From NCBI RefSeq assembly GCF_017377855.1, contig NZ_JAFREP010000027.1:62001-126000 (forward strand): DNA of 64,000 nt, in the 5' to 3' direction. The notes beneath the pieces were generated by a model. That model searched no databases. It had not been told where the DNA came from and saw nothing but the letters and a program-made list of their open reading frames with translations. Source of the DNA: Acanthopleuribacter pedis (GTDB taxonomy: Bacteria > Acidobacteriota > Holophagae > Acanthopleuribacterales > Acanthopleuribacteraceae). This document shows, piece by piece, positions 45,287 through 53,300 of this stretch; position 1 is the first letter of the stretch, and every line of letters starts with the position of its first letter. The position numbers and the translations under genes are program-made.

Positions 45287-46051
45287 TTGCTGCTCGCCAT
45301 TGATGTAGGAAATACCAATACCGTGATCGGCCTGTTTAAAGGTGCCGAATTGGTCCATTCTTGGCGCTTGACCACCGCGCCCCAACAAACAGTCGATGAG
45401 TACGGTATTTTGTTCCGCAACTTATTCGAACCCGCCGGCTTTCAGGCCAATCAGGTTTCTTGGGCAATCATTTCCTGTGTGGTGCCCCCGTTGCAGGAAA
45501 CCCTACGCGCGATGTGCGATTCTTACTTCAACATTAAGGCACTCGTGGTGGGACCGGGTATCAAAACCGGGATAGCCCTTCAAGTCGATCATCCTCAAGA
45601 AGTGGGGGCGGACCGGATTGTCAATGCTATCGCCGCGTTCAACACCTACGGCGGTCCCGCGATTGTGGTCGATTTTGGAACCGCAACAACCTTTGATCCC
45701 ATTAACAAAAGCGGCGCTTTTTTGGGCGGCGCCATCGCACCCGGCGTCAACATTTCCGCCGAAGCCCTTTACAAAGCCGCCGCCAAGTTGCCCCGGGTGG
45801 AAATTCAGCGTCCGCGCCGTGTCATCGGCAAAAACACGGTTGAAAACATTCAGTCGGGCCTGTTTTTCGGGTACACCGGTTTGGTCGACGGCATTCTCTC
45901 CGCGATGAAATCGGAAATGGACGGCGATCCCGTGGTTATTGCCACCGGTGGCTTGGGCGAAACCTTTCAGCGGATCAGCCCCCTAATCCAACATTACGAT
46001 CCCAACCTGACCCTCAAGGGTCTGCAGCTCATCCACAACAAAAACAGCTAG
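45287..46051 (+). CDS. coaX: Type III pantothenate kinase
   Basis: First committed step of coenzyme A synthesis: phosphorylates pantothenate in the cytosol; the type III enzyme is not feedback-inhibited by CoA and needs a monovalent cation. The 254-residue protein shows the ASKHA phosphate-1 motif DVGNTNTVIGLF (D6), the GADRIVNAIAA segment and phosphate-2 motif VDFGTATTFD with the catalytic-type aspartate, and GGAIAPGVN. TTG 45287 is the start, 3-4 nt after GAGGTGAAGG; there is no closer ATG. The acyltransferase-like gene follows 12 bp later, so both are cotranscribed. Confidence 0.95.
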   Translation: MLLAIDVGNTNTVIGLFKGAELVHSWRLTTAPQQTVDEYGILFRNLFEPAGFQANQVSWAIISCVVPPLQETLRAMCDSYFNIKALVVGPGIKTGIALQVDHPQEVGADRIVNAIAAFNTYGGPAIVVDFGTATTFDPINKSGAFLGGAIAPGVNISAEALYKAAAKLPRVEIQRPRRVIGKNTVENIQSGLFFGYTGLVDGILSAMKSEMDGDPVVIATGGLGETFQRISPLIQHYDPNLTLKGLQLIHNKNS

Positions 46052-46063
46052 AAGGGATCTTTT

Positions 46064-46756
46064 TTGTCCGAAGTTGCATCCAACCAACCTATCCCCGATA
46101 CCTTGAAAACCAGAGCGCTGGGCGTGGCCATCGCTTGGGTGATGCGGTTCATCACCGGCACCTCGCGCTTCCATTTCCACGATGCGGAGCACCTCACCCA
46201 ATTTTTCGGTCAGGATCGTTCGCTGATCCTCGCCTCGTGGCATAACCGCAACCTGCTGGCGGCACAGGCTTATTTGGCCCTCCGGCCCAAAGGCCGCGTC
46301 ATCCGGCCCTTGGTCAGCAACTCGCGCGACGGCGGCATGGCGGCCCGCGCCATGCGCAGTTTCGGGATTGAATGTGTGCGCGGCTCTTCAAGCCGGGGCG
46401 GCTTCGCGGCGTTAAAGAACATGATGCGTCTGCTGAAGCAGGGCCAGGACGTGGCCATCACCCCCGACGGTCCGCGCGGCCCGGTTTATACCGTCCAAGG
46501 CGGCGTGGCAACCACTGCTAAAATGACCGGCGCACCGATCATCCCCATGGTCTGGCAGGCCAAGCGCCGCAAGGAACTCAACAATTGGGATCGGTTCATC
46601 GTGCCTTTTCCGTTTAACAGCATCCACGTGGCTTTTGGCGAACCCATGATCGTGCCACGCGATTGCCCGGCGGTGGAAATCGAAGCCCTCTCGGAGAAAC
46701 TTCGGGTCCAAATGGTCGCCCTCACTGAGAAAGTGGACCAACTCGCTCAGAGCTAA
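46064..46756 (+). CDS. Lysophospholipid acyltransferase-like protein (DUF374)
   Basis: A 230-residue protein of the DUF374/LPLAT family that transfers acyl chains to lipid acceptors, such as a lipid A or lysophospholipid precursor. Motifs: LASWHNRNLLAAQAY (acceptor-histidine block near residue 60), LVSNSRDGGMAARAM, GIECVRGSSSRGG and the TPDGPRGPVYTVQGG substrate-binding block. A weakly hydrophobic helix LGVAIAWVMRFITG near residues 19-32 may anchor it to the inner membrane. TTG 46064 has GAAGGGAT upstream. It is second in the coaX unit. The hairpin repeat starts within its stop codon. The exact acceptor lipid is not known. Confidence 0.85.
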   Translation: MSEVASNQPIPDTLKTRALGVAIAWVMRFITGTSRFHFHDAEHLTQFFGQDRSLILASWHNRNLLAAQAYLALRPKGRVIRPLVSNSRDGGMAARAMRSFGIECVRGSSSRGGFAALKNMMRLLKQGQDVAITPDGPRGPVYTVQGGVATTAKMTGAPIIPMVWQAKRRKELNNWDRFIVPFPFNSIHVAFGEPMIVPRDCPAVEIEALSEKLRVQMVALTEKVDQLAQS

Positions 46757-46944
46757 CCCGCATTTCTCACAAGGATTCGTCGCGAGAAGCTGGAAACCTT
46801 GTGAGTACGAAGGTTGCGACCGAGAGACGGCACAAGCGTAGCAGCGCTACGGTGAAGGCGGCTCGACCGAGTAAGGCGGAAGGCCGCCCCCTCGTAATCG
46901 CATGGGTTGCCCCGTAGCAGAATTCCTTGTGAGTCATGCGGGCT
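46755..46944 (+). repeat. 62-nt hairpin repeat, copy 2, interrupted by 128 bp
   Basis: Left arm AACCCGCATTTCTCACAAGG (46755-46774), loop to 46796, then the right arm is split: CCTTGTGAG (46797-46805) and, after 128 bp, a second CCTTGTGAG (46925-46933) continuing to TCATGCGGGCT (46934-46944). Removing 46806-46933 restores a 62-nt element colinear with copy 1. The inserted DNA contains its own palindromes (CGTAGC/GCTACG). Confidence 0.78.
46806..46933 (+). mobile_element. 128-bp insertion in a hairpin repeat with a 9-bp direct repeat
   Basis: The segment is bounded by direct copies of CCTTGTGAG, the pattern expected for a target-site duplication or for recombination at short repeats. It encodes nothing. 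Internal inverted segments CGTAGCAGCGCTACG and GGAAGGCC-type blocks are present. I see no second copy of it in this window. Confidence 0.45.
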
Positions 46945-47015
46945 AACCCGGCAATTGGCCGGACGCCTCTTTGTGAGGGCTGTGGTTGGTGATGGTCATT
47001 TGCCGATGAGAAGGG

Positions 47016-47510
47016 TTAACGCCCTTCGCAGTCGTCCTTGTAAGCAGGCGGGAGCTCGTTGTCGGCCGGTTGCTCCTCGTCGAGGAATCCTCGATGCAAG
47101 GCGTCAACGACCTTAAGGCAAATCTCCAAATCGGCCGCGTCGATGCCCGCGGCAACCGCAGCCAGGTTTGCCGCCTCGCGAGCACGAATCGCCTCAAAGG
47201 CGGTGCGACCCGATTCGGTAAGCGCCAACAAGACAGAGCGGCGATGGGCCGGATTGGCGCGTTTTTCCAGCGTACCCGCGGCCAGATTGTCGTTGACCAT
47301 GCGTTGCACGTACTGACGACCGGTTCCCATGATGTCGGCGATTTTGGGGACCGAAACGGGACCGGCCTCATAAACGATTTCCAAAATGGCGCGCATGCCG
47401 ACGGAAATGGGGGTATCGGCCAGGTTCTTTTCAACGGCGCGGCCTAAATTACGGTAAAGCGGTCGGATAAAACGGATTAAGTCATAGAGACGGGCGGGAT
47501 CGGCGGACAT
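47016..47510 (-). CDS. MarR-family transcriptional regulator (paralogue 1)
   Basis: A 164-residue winged-helix DNA-binding protein. ATG 47510 is chosen (9 nt after GAGG); an ATG three codons earlier abuts that box. Helices forming the dimer arm (LIRFIRPLYRNLGRAVEKNL) are followed by the wHTH: SVPKIADIMGTGRQYVQRMV recognition region and wing NPAHRRSVLLALTESG. The arm and helix 1 closely resemble the neighbouring MarR gene, so the two are tandem paralogues. The C-terminal 25 residues are acidic. It may be in the same transcript as the upstream paralogue (107-bp gap). Ligand and targets unknown. Confidence 0.9.
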   Translation of the reverse strand: MSADPARLYDLIRFIRPLYRNLGRAVEKNLADTPISVGMRAILEIVYEAGPVSVPKIADIMGTGRQYVQRMVNDNLAAGTLEKRANPAHRRSVLLALTESGRTAFEAIRAREAANLAAVAAGIDAADLEICLKVVDALHRGFLDEEQPADNELPPAYKDDCEGR

Positions 47511-47617
47511 GGTCTTCATCCTCGTTGGGGTCTATCCGCCCATTGTAGCGTACAAGCCGAACCACGCGAATGGGAGGCTCCAGCGCGCGCGGAAGGAGCC
47601 TCGTTTCAAGTCGCGGA

Positions 47618-48064
47618 TTAGGCTGCCGGGGTAAAGGCTTGGTTGAGTTTTTGGAGTAGGTCAAGCGCCTTATCAATGTCTGGGCGCGTCACCTGGCGGA
47701 TAACGGGTTCGAGATTGGCGTTTTCTTCCTCGCGAATTTTCGCGAACAGGGCGCGGCCCTGGTCGGTCAATTCATAGCTCTCAGAATCATCTGAGCTAAC
47801 GCAAATCAAGCCGCGTTCGACCATCGGCGGCAAGGCTTTGCCGCGACAGCCGTCGCCAATACCGAAGGTTTGCTGAAGGCTTTGGGCGTTAACGCGGCCA
47901 AACAGGGTCATGCCTTCCAGCACAGCCCGTTGCGTCACGGTTAAGTCGTGTGAAACCAAATTCTCGGCCACAGCCTGACCGAGCCGACGGTAAAGCGGAT
48001 TGATCATTTGAATGACCTGGTACAGAGCTTCTGCGTGCGAAGGACGAATCGTGGATTGGTTCAT
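47618..48064 (-). CDS. MarR-family transcriptional regulator (paralogue 2, likely autoregulated)
   Basis: A 148-residue regulator. ATG 48064 is chosen: AAGGAGG lies 5 nt upstream (48076-48070), while the frame's earlier ATG nine codons before overlaps it. The arm VIQMINPLYRRLGQAVAENL and TVTQRAVLEGMTLFG match paralogue 1. The recognition region NAQSLQQTFGIGDGCRGKAL replaces the usual basic helix and the wing is SSDDSESYELTDQG, shorter and acidic compared with typical MarR, so DNA binding is assumed rather than proven. Two palindromes overlap its promoter, which suggests autorepression relieved by an unknown ligand. Confidence 0.86.
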   Translation of the reverse strand: MNQSTIRPSHAEALYQVIQMINPLYRRLGQAVAENLVSHDLTVTQRAVLEGMTLFGRVNAQSLQQTFGIGDGCRGKALPPMVERGLICVSSDDSESYELTDQGRALFAKIREEENANLEPVIRQVTRPDIDKALDLLQKLNQAFTPAA

Positions 48065-48082
48065 GGGGACCTCCTTAATTTC

Positions 48083-48134
48083 GACACCCAAGGTGTCAAT
48101 GCGCCAATAATAACACCTAAGGTGTCATTCTCAA
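48083..48134 (-). promoter_or_regulatory. Promoter and two palindromic operators of the MarR paralogue 2 gene
   Basis: On the minus strand: TTGAGA (48134-48129), 16-bp spacer, TATTAT (48112-48107). One palindrome, GACACC-TTA-GGTGTT (48126-48112), fills the spacer between -35 and -10; a second, perfect GACACC-TTG-GGTGTC (48097-48083), lies just downstream, before the ribosome-binding site. Centres are 29 bp apart, about three helical turns, so two dimers could bind on one face. Confidence 0.75.
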
Positions 48135-48405
48135 CCCTTAAATCGCGTTGGCAAAGCCGGGGCTCGAAAATGCAGGGAAGCTCGATCAAGTAAATATGCA
48201 ACTACTAGTTAATTAACCCTGTTCACGCATTTATGACCCACTTGTAATTTACGCATAAGAAGTATCTTCATTTTTGATGTTTGGATTGTTTCGAAAGGGT
48301 TTAAGTTGGGGCCAACCCGTCACAGGCAACAAAAATCGAGCGGACATCGCGGTCCGCTTACCGGGTACCGATTGCAGATGATCAACCTTAATCACGGAGG
48401 TCAAA
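48135..48405. other. AT-rich region upstream of rpn
   Basis: About 270 bp with no gene; clearly AT-rich between 48180 and 48320. It must hold the rpn promoter. CACGGAGG at 48394-48400 is the rpn ribosome-binding site. Confidence 0.5.
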
Positions 48406-49455
48406 GTGGGCGAATACGATGGTCCTTGGAAACACATATGCGATACATTTTTTCCCGAATTACTCGAACTCTTTCAACCCAAACTCTATCGGGACATTGA
48501 TTGGGAGAAACCCTACCAGTCTCTCGATAAAGAACTTCCGAAATTACGGGCAGGCCACCTTACAGGTGGCCGCACCGCGGATAAACTCATGAAGGTTCAC
48601 CTAAAAGACGGCGAGGAGAACCTCCTGTTCATGCACCTTGAGTTTCAGCACCAAAAAGACGAACGGCTTCCCTACCGCATGTACGTCTACAACTACCGAA
48701 TTTTCGACAAATACCAAAAGCCGGTGATTAGCATGGCAATCCTGGGAGATCTGGAAAAAGGATGGGCACCCGATACTTACTTGTTTAAAAAAGGCGCCTT
48801 CTGCTTGAAGATGACTTATCCGGTCATTAAATTATTGGACTATCGAGCGCAGTCGGGCAAACTCGAGAATTCCAACAGTCCTTTGGCCATTGTGGCGGAC
48901 GCTCATCTCACGAGCATGGAAACCCGCAACCAAACGGGACGGCGTTTCGAGCAAAAAATGGCGATTACCCGGCGTATGTACCGCAAAGGATTTAGCCGCC
49001 GCGATATCATCCACCTGTTCACCTTTATTGACTGGGTTTTGCAGCTTCCCGACGAATTGGAGCAACAATTTCAGGAAAATCTCGAAGCATTGGAAGGAGA
49101 AACCAACATGCGCTATATCACCAGCATTGAACGCAGAGCCCTCGAAAAAGGTGAATCCATCGGCTTTCAGCGCGGCATTGAGCAAGGCATTGAGCAAGGT
49201 ATTGAGCAAGGTATTGAGCAAGGTATTGAGCAAGGTATTGAGCAAGGTATTGAGCAAGGCATTGAGCAAGGCATTGAACTGAGCCGCCTCGTCCTCGCTC
49301 AATCGCTTACGACCATCTTGCTGCAACGGTTTGACACCCTTTCCGATACCATCCGCCAACGCATCCACACTGCCGAACTCCAAACTTTGCAGGATTGGAT
49401 TCAACGCGCCCCGCTTTGTGCAAACATCGATACCTTGTTAGGCGAGCCGACCTAG
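48406..49455 (+). CDS. rpn: Rpn-family PD-(D/E)XK nuclease (full-length toxin form)
   Basis: A 349-residue Rpn (recombination-promoting nuclease/putative transposase) protein, an endonuclease implicated in phage defence. GTG 48406 has CACGGAGG 5 nt upstream. The nuclease core shows D59 (GRTADKLMKV) and E79-x-Q81 (FMHLEFQHQ), the D...ExQ variant of the motif. Residues about 150-230 are helical. The C-terminal domain (from M235) begins with RYITSIERRALEKGESIG, followed by nine consecutive tetrapeptides (eight GIEQ, one GIEL) and a helical tail. Published Rpn proteins are inhibited by a small C-terminal product translated from an internal start, with variable four-residue repeats; the same arrangement is seen here. 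MarR genes diverge upstream. Confidence 0.92.
   Translation: MGEYDGPWKHICDTFFPELLELFQPKLYRDIDWEKPYQSLDKELPKLRAGHLTGGRTADKLMKVHLKDGEENLLFMHLEFQHQKDERLPYRMYVYNYRIFDKYQKPVISMAILGDLEKGWAPDTYLFKKGAFCLKMTYPVIKLLDYRAQSGKLENSNSPLAIVADAHLTSMETRNQTGRRFEQKMAITRRMYRKGFSRRDIIHLFTFIDWVLQLPDELEQQFQENLEALEGETNMRYITSIERRALEKGESIGFQRGIEQGIEQGIEQGIEQGIEQGIEQGIEQGIEQGIELSRLVLAQSLTTILLQRFDTLSDTIRQRIHTAELQTLQDWIQRAPLCANIDTLLGEPT
49108..49455 (+). CDS. Internal start product of rpn (candidate antitoxin RpnS)
   Basis: In frame with rpn, ATG 49108 is preceded by GGAAGGAG (8 nt away), a better site than that of the full gene. It would yield a 115-residue protein consisting only of the C-terminal domain: RYITSIERRALEKGESIGFQ, nine GIEQ/GIEL units, and an helical tail ending in DTLLGEPT. 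This matches the known gene-within-gene pattern in which the small form dimerises through the repeat helix and blocks the toxic long form. Internal translation is inferred from the sequence signals only. Confidence 0.75.
   Translation: MRYITSIERRALEKGESIGFQRGIEQGIEQGIEQGIEQGIEQGIEQGIEQGIEQGIELSRLVLAQSLTTILLQRFDTLSDTIRQRIHTAELQTLQDWIQRAPLCANIDTLLGEPT
49174..49281 (+). repeat. 12-bp tandem repeat (GIEQ x9)
   Basis: Nine units of GGCATTGAGCAA with a C/T alternation at the third base (GGC or GGT). The last unit is GGCATTGAACTG (GIEL). In-frame, so changes in unit number keep the reading frame. The second, shorter array is at 49566-49625 (five units, all GGC). Confidence 0.97.
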
Positions 49456-49499
49456 GCCGACCCGGAAAGAACCAGGGCCGATTGGAAGGAGAAACCAAC

Positions 49500-49799
49500 A
49501 TGCGCTATATCACCAGCATTGAACGCAGAGCTCTCGAAAAAGGCGAATCCATCGGCTTTCAACGTGGCATTGAGCAAGGCATTGAGCAAGGCATTGAGCA
49601 AGGCATTGAGCAAGGCATTGAACTGAGTCGCCTCGTCCTCGCTCAATCGCTTACGACCATCTTGCTGCAACGGTTTGACACCCTTTCCGATACCATCCGC
49701 CAACGCATCCACACCGCCGAACTCCAAACTTTGCAGGATTGGATTCAACGCGCCCCGCTTTGTGCAAGCATCGATACCTTGTTAGGCGAGCCGACCTAA
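49500..49799 (+). CDS. Free-standing duplicate of the Rpn C-terminal domain
   Basis: A 99-residue protein, MRYITSIERRALEKGES..., equal to the Rpn C-terminal domain but with five rather than nine tetrapeptides and one obvious substitution (CANID to CASID). It keeps the same GGAAGGAG ribosome-binding site 8 nt before ATG 49500, 45 bp after the rpn stop. If expressed it is a second, constitutive copy of the inhibitory domain; or it may be a neutral duplication. The frame is intact and the sequence is almost unchanged, which suggests the duplication is recent or maintained. Confidence 0.8.
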   Translation: MRYITSIERRALEKGESIGFQRGIEQGIEQGIEQGIEQGIELSRLVLAQSLTTILLQRFDTLSDTIRQRIHTAELQTLQDWIQRAPLCASIDTLLGEPT

Positions 49800-49830
49800 G
49801 AAAAACCGCGCCCGGTGGTTGACCACCGGG
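49800..49830 (-). terminator. Terminator of pyc
   Basis: Read on the minus strand: perfect 9-bp stem CCCGGTGGT/ACCACCGGG (49830-49811) with a 2-nt loop, extendable by CGC/GCG, then five T (49805-49801). It follows the pyc stop by 14 bp. No T tract follows it in the plus direction. Confidence 0.8.
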
Positions 49831-49844
49831 CAGCGCCTGGGTTT

Positions 49845-52800
49845 CTATTCGATTTCAGCAACCAAATCGCCGGGATCAACTTGCTCACCCGCGCCCAGCG
49901 GTAAGTTCACAATCACACCCGACTTCGGCGCCACGATCAGGTTCAGCATCTTCATGGCCTCGGTTACCATCAACTTTTGGCCTTCTTTCACCTTCTCGCC
50001 TTTTTTCACCTTCAGCTCGGTGATCTTGCCGCTCATCGGGGCCGCCACATGGTTCGGCTGGTCGGGATCGGCTTTTAGCTTGGTTTTCCGCGTCACACCC
50101 GTGGACTTGTCGAAGACCATCACGTTGCGTGCGCGACCGTTGAGCTCGAAGAAGAGTTCGCGCCGGCCGTTTTCATGGGGCTCCCCAAAGGCTAACAGCT
50201 TCACAATCAGTGTTTTACCTGGCTCAATCTCAATGGCTTTTTCTTCGTCAAGTCCAAGACCGTAGAAGAAGGTCGGCGTATCCAACACCGACAAATCCCC
50301 GTACTCGTTCACAAAGGTGACAAAGTCCACGAAGACCTGGGGGTACAACGCATAGGTCACCAACTCTTCATCACTGAAGGTGCGCCCAAATCGCTTTTCC
50401 AACTTGGCGGCCGCCGCTTCAAAATCAAAATCTTCCAGTAACTGGCCAGGCCGCACCGTGATCGCCGATTCGTCTTTAATCACGGCTTTCTGCAAATCGG
50501 CGGGGAAACCACCGTCCGGCTGCCCCATCATGCCTTTCATCAAATTGACAAATGACTGAGGAAACGCCAAATCCTTGCCGCGTTGGATCACCAGTTCCGG
50601 GGTCAAATCGTTTTGAACCATAAACAACGCCATGTCGCCCACGGCCTTCGAGGAAGGGGTCACCTTAATCACCTGACCCAACATATCGTTGACCACGCGG
50701 TACATGTCTTTGATTTCATTCCAGCGATGCCCCAATCCCAGCGAAATCGCCTGAGGCCGCAAGTTGGAATACTGGCCGCCGGGGATTTCGTGGCGATACA
50801 CCTCCGCGGTGCCCGCTTTGAGGCCACACTCAAAGGGCGCGTAAGCGACACGCGCCGTTTCCCAATAATCCGCCAATTGCTGCAAGTCACGGTTAGCCAG
50901 GCCGGTGTCGCGCGGGCCACCGTCCATCGCCGTGACCAGGGCGTTTAATGAAGGTTGCGAGGTCATCCCCGACATGGACGACAAAGCGGCGTCGACAATG
51001 TCCACCCCGGCCTCGGCCGCGCGCAGCAAGGTAGCCACCCCGTTACCGCTGGTATCGTGGGTGTGCAAATGCACCGGAATTTGCAACGCGTTTTTCAGTG
51101 CATCCACCAAAATGGTTGCCGCCCTGGGCTTCAACAAACCGGCCATGTCTTTAATCGCCAAAATGTGGCAACCACATGCCTCAAGCTCTTTGGCCCGTTT
51201 GATGTAATAGTCCAAGTTGAATTTCACGCGTCGGTTATCGGAAATGTCGCCGGTATAACAAACCGCCGCCTCGGCGATTTTCCCCGTCGCGGCCACGGCT
51301 TCAATCGAGGGTTTCATACTCTCGACCCAATTCAAACAATCGAAGATGCGGAACACATCCACGCCCTGCGCGGCCGAGTGTTGAATGAACTTATGCACCA
51401 CGTTATCGGGATAGTTGGTGTAACCCACCGCATTACCGGAACGAATCAACATCTGCAACAGGTGACCGGGCATCAAACGACGCAAACGGCGCAGGCGTTC
51501 CCAGGGCGATTCGTGCAAAAAGCGCATGCTCACATCAAAAGTGGCGCCGCCCCACATTTCGAAGGAAAAGGCCTTATTCATCAAGTGAGTGGTCGCATGG
51601 GCGATGTTAAACATATCGTTGCCCCGTACCCGAGTGGCGAGCAGTGACTGGTGGGCATCCCGCATGGTGGTGTCGGTAATAAACAATTGTTTTTGTTCAA
51701 GTAACCATTTCGATAAGCCTTCGGCACCCTTTTCAGCGAACACCGCATAGGCTGGACTCACCGCCGCGGTCTCCTTCGGCACGGTGGGAATGATCGGGGT
51801 CTCGATGCGCGCGGGGATATCACTGACCTGAATGCCCTCGGCCCCGTTCACGCGCAGATCACCCAGGTAACGCAAGAGTTTGTTGGCGCGGTTTCGTTTT
51901 GGTTTGAACTGCATCAATTCGGGATGGTCGTCAATGAAACCCGTGTCCAGATCGCCCTTGCGGAAGCGCTCGTGATCGACCATATTCTCGAGAAAGGGCA
52001 AGTTGGTTTTGACGCCGCGGATGCGGAACTCGCGAATCGCGCGCAAGGCTTTGGTCACGGCCAAATCGTAATCCAAGGACCAGGTACAGAGTTTGGTCAG
52101 CAGCGAATCGTAGTGCGGTGTGATGACGGCACCCTCAAAACCATTTCCAGAATCAAGACGAATCCCAAAACCTTCGCCGGCGCGGAACGCGGTTAGTTTC
52201 CCGGTATCGGGCGCGAACTGATTGGCCGGGTCCTCGGACGTTATGCGAAGTTGGATCGCATAACCACTTTTCTTGACCTTGCTTTGGCTGGGGATGCGGA
52301 TGGTGTCGTGCTCGAGCGGGTAACCCTCGGCGATGCGAATTTGGGTCTGGACAATGTCGCGACCGGTGATGATCTCGGTGATGGTGTGCTCCACCTGCAC
52401 GCGGGGGTTCACTTCAATAAAGTAATGGTTGCCGTCTTGATCCACCAAAAACTCAACGGTTCCGGCATTCACATAATTAACCTCTGCACAAATCGACAGT
52501 GCATCCCGATACAATTTATCTTTAACACCTGGCTTTATACTCCGGGAGGGCGCGATTTCAATGACCTTTTGGTGGCGGCGTTGAATGGAACAATCGCGTT
52601 CGAACAGGTGAACCATGTTGCCGTAACGGTCGGCGATCACCTGAATCTCGATGTGTTTGGGTCGTTCCAGGTATTTTTCGATAAAAACTTTGGGTGAACC
52701 AAACGCCTTTTGGGCCTCGGAGCGGGAACGGGCGACGGCATCCAACAACTGTTCGCGATTATGCACGATGGTCATGCCGCGACCACCACCGCCGTGAGCC

Positions 52801-53300
52801 GCTTTAATGATGAGCGGGAAGCCGTGTTTTTTGGCGAACAGCAGCGCGTCTTGATCGTTTTTAACCGCTTTCTTGGTACCGGGAATCACGGGTACCTTGG
52901 CGCGTTCGGCAATGGCCCGCGCCGAAACTTTATCGCCCAAGGCGTCCAACACTTCCGGGGGCGGTCCAATGAAGGTAATACCCGCCTCGGCACAGGCACG
53001 CGCCATGTCGGCGTTTTCGGACAAAAACCCGTAGCCGGGGTGAATGGCGTCGACACCTTTTTCCTTGGCCAAGGCCACAATGCCGGGAATGTCCAGGTAG
53101 GCGCCAACCGGCGACAATCCTTTGCCGATCAAGTAGGCTTCATCGGCCTTGTAACGGTGCAAACTGAGGCGATCTTCTTCGCTGTAAATGGCGACGGTCT
53201 GAATACCCAGCTCGGTACAAGCACGGAAAATACGAATGGCGATCTCAGAACGATTGGCGACAAGAATCTTTTTAAACTGGCTGATTTGGTGTTCAGACAT
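49845..53300 (-). CDS. pyc: Pyruvate carboxylase
   Basis: An 1151-residue biotin enzyme that carboxylates pyruvate to oxaloacetate, replenishing the TCA cycle. Domains: biotin carboxylase (1 to about 460; KILVANRSEIAIRIFRA start, HGGGGRGM glycine loop, RDCSIQRRHQKVIE), carboxyltransferase (about 545-830; DTTMRDAHQSLLATR, metal-binding HLHTHDTSG), tetramerisation part, and biotin carrier domain whose lysine is K1117 in TEAMKMLN. Length is standard for the single-chain alpha4 form. ATG 53300 is the first residue aligned with the family; its ribosome-binding site is modest. It stands alone, leftward, ending in a terminator near the rpn duplication. Confidence 0.97.
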   Translation of the reverse strand: MSEHQISQFKKILVANRSEIAIRIFRACTELGIQTVAIYSEEDRLSLHRYKADEAYLIGKGLSPVGAYLDIPGIVALAKEKGVDAIHPGYGFLSENADMARACAEAGITFIGPPPEVLDALGDKVSARAIAERAKVPVIPGTKKAVKNDQDALLFAKKHGFPLIIKAAHGGGGRGMTIVHNREQLLDAVARSRSEAQKAFGSPKVFIEKYLERPKHIEIQVIADRYGNMVHLFERDCSIQRRHQKVIEIAPSRSIKPGVKDKLYRDALSICAEVNYVNAGTVEFLVDQDGNHYFIEVNPRVQVEHTITEIITGRDIVQTQIRIAEGYPLEHDTIRIPSQSKVKKSGYAIQLRITSEDPANQFAPDTGKLTAFRAGEGFGIRLDSGNGFEGAVITPHYDSLLTKLCTWSLDYDLAVTKALRAIREFRIRGVKTNLPFLENMVDHERFRKGDLDTGFIDDHPELMQFKPKRNRANKLLRYLGDLRVNGAEGIQVSDIPARIETPIIPTVPKETAAVSPAYAVFAEKGAEGLSKWLLEQKQLFITDTTMRDAHQSLLATRVRGNDMFNIAHATTHLMNKAFSFEMWGGATFDVSMRFLHESPWERLRRLRRLMPGHLLQMLIRSGNAVGYTNYPDNVVHKFIQHSAAQGVDVFRIFDCLNWVESMKPSIEAVAATGKIAEAAVCYTGDISDNRRVKFNLDYYIKRAKELEACGCHILAIKDMAGLLKPRAATILVDALKNALQIPVHLHTHDTSGNGVATLLRAAEAGVDIVDAALSSMSGMTSQPSLNALVTAMDGGPRDTGLANRDLQQLADYWETARVAYAPFECGLKAGTAEVYRHEIPGGQYSNLRPQAISLGLGHRWNEIKDMYRVVNDMLGQVIKVTPSSKAVGDMALFMVQNDLTPELVIQRGKDLAFPQSFVNLMKGMMGQPDGGFPADLQKAVIKDESAITVRPGQLLEDFDFEAAAAKLEKRFGRTFSDEELVTYALYPQVFVDFVTFVNEYGDLSVLDTPTFFYGLGLDEEKAIEIEPGKTLIVKLLAFGEPHENGRRELFFELNGRARNVMVFDKSTGVTRKTKLKADPDQPNHVAAPMSGKITELKVKKGEKVKEGQKLMVTEAMKMLNLIVAPKSGVIVNLPLGAGEQVDPGDLVAEIE

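Larger units (their letters stand above)
49089..49799 (+). repeat. Tandem duplication of the 3' part of rpn
   Basis: Segment 49089-49454 is repeated at 49481-49798, starting at ATTGGAAGGAGAAACC in both and continuing to the stop. The copies are nearly identical; the main difference is 48 bp (four 12-bp units) fewer in the second. The 26-bp junction is unique. The duplicated block contains the internal ribosome-binding site, internal start, GIEQ repeats and the whole C-terminal domain. Confidence 0.95.

Noticed and set aside
49395..49499. Upstream extension of the second Rpn fragment to 49395
   Set aside because: That start lies out of frame inside the full-length rpn gene; the ATG at 49500 has the copied ribosome-binding site.
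49174..49625. Repeats considered as a CRISPR array
   Set aside because: The 12-bp units are contiguous and in frame (GIEQ); there are no spacers.
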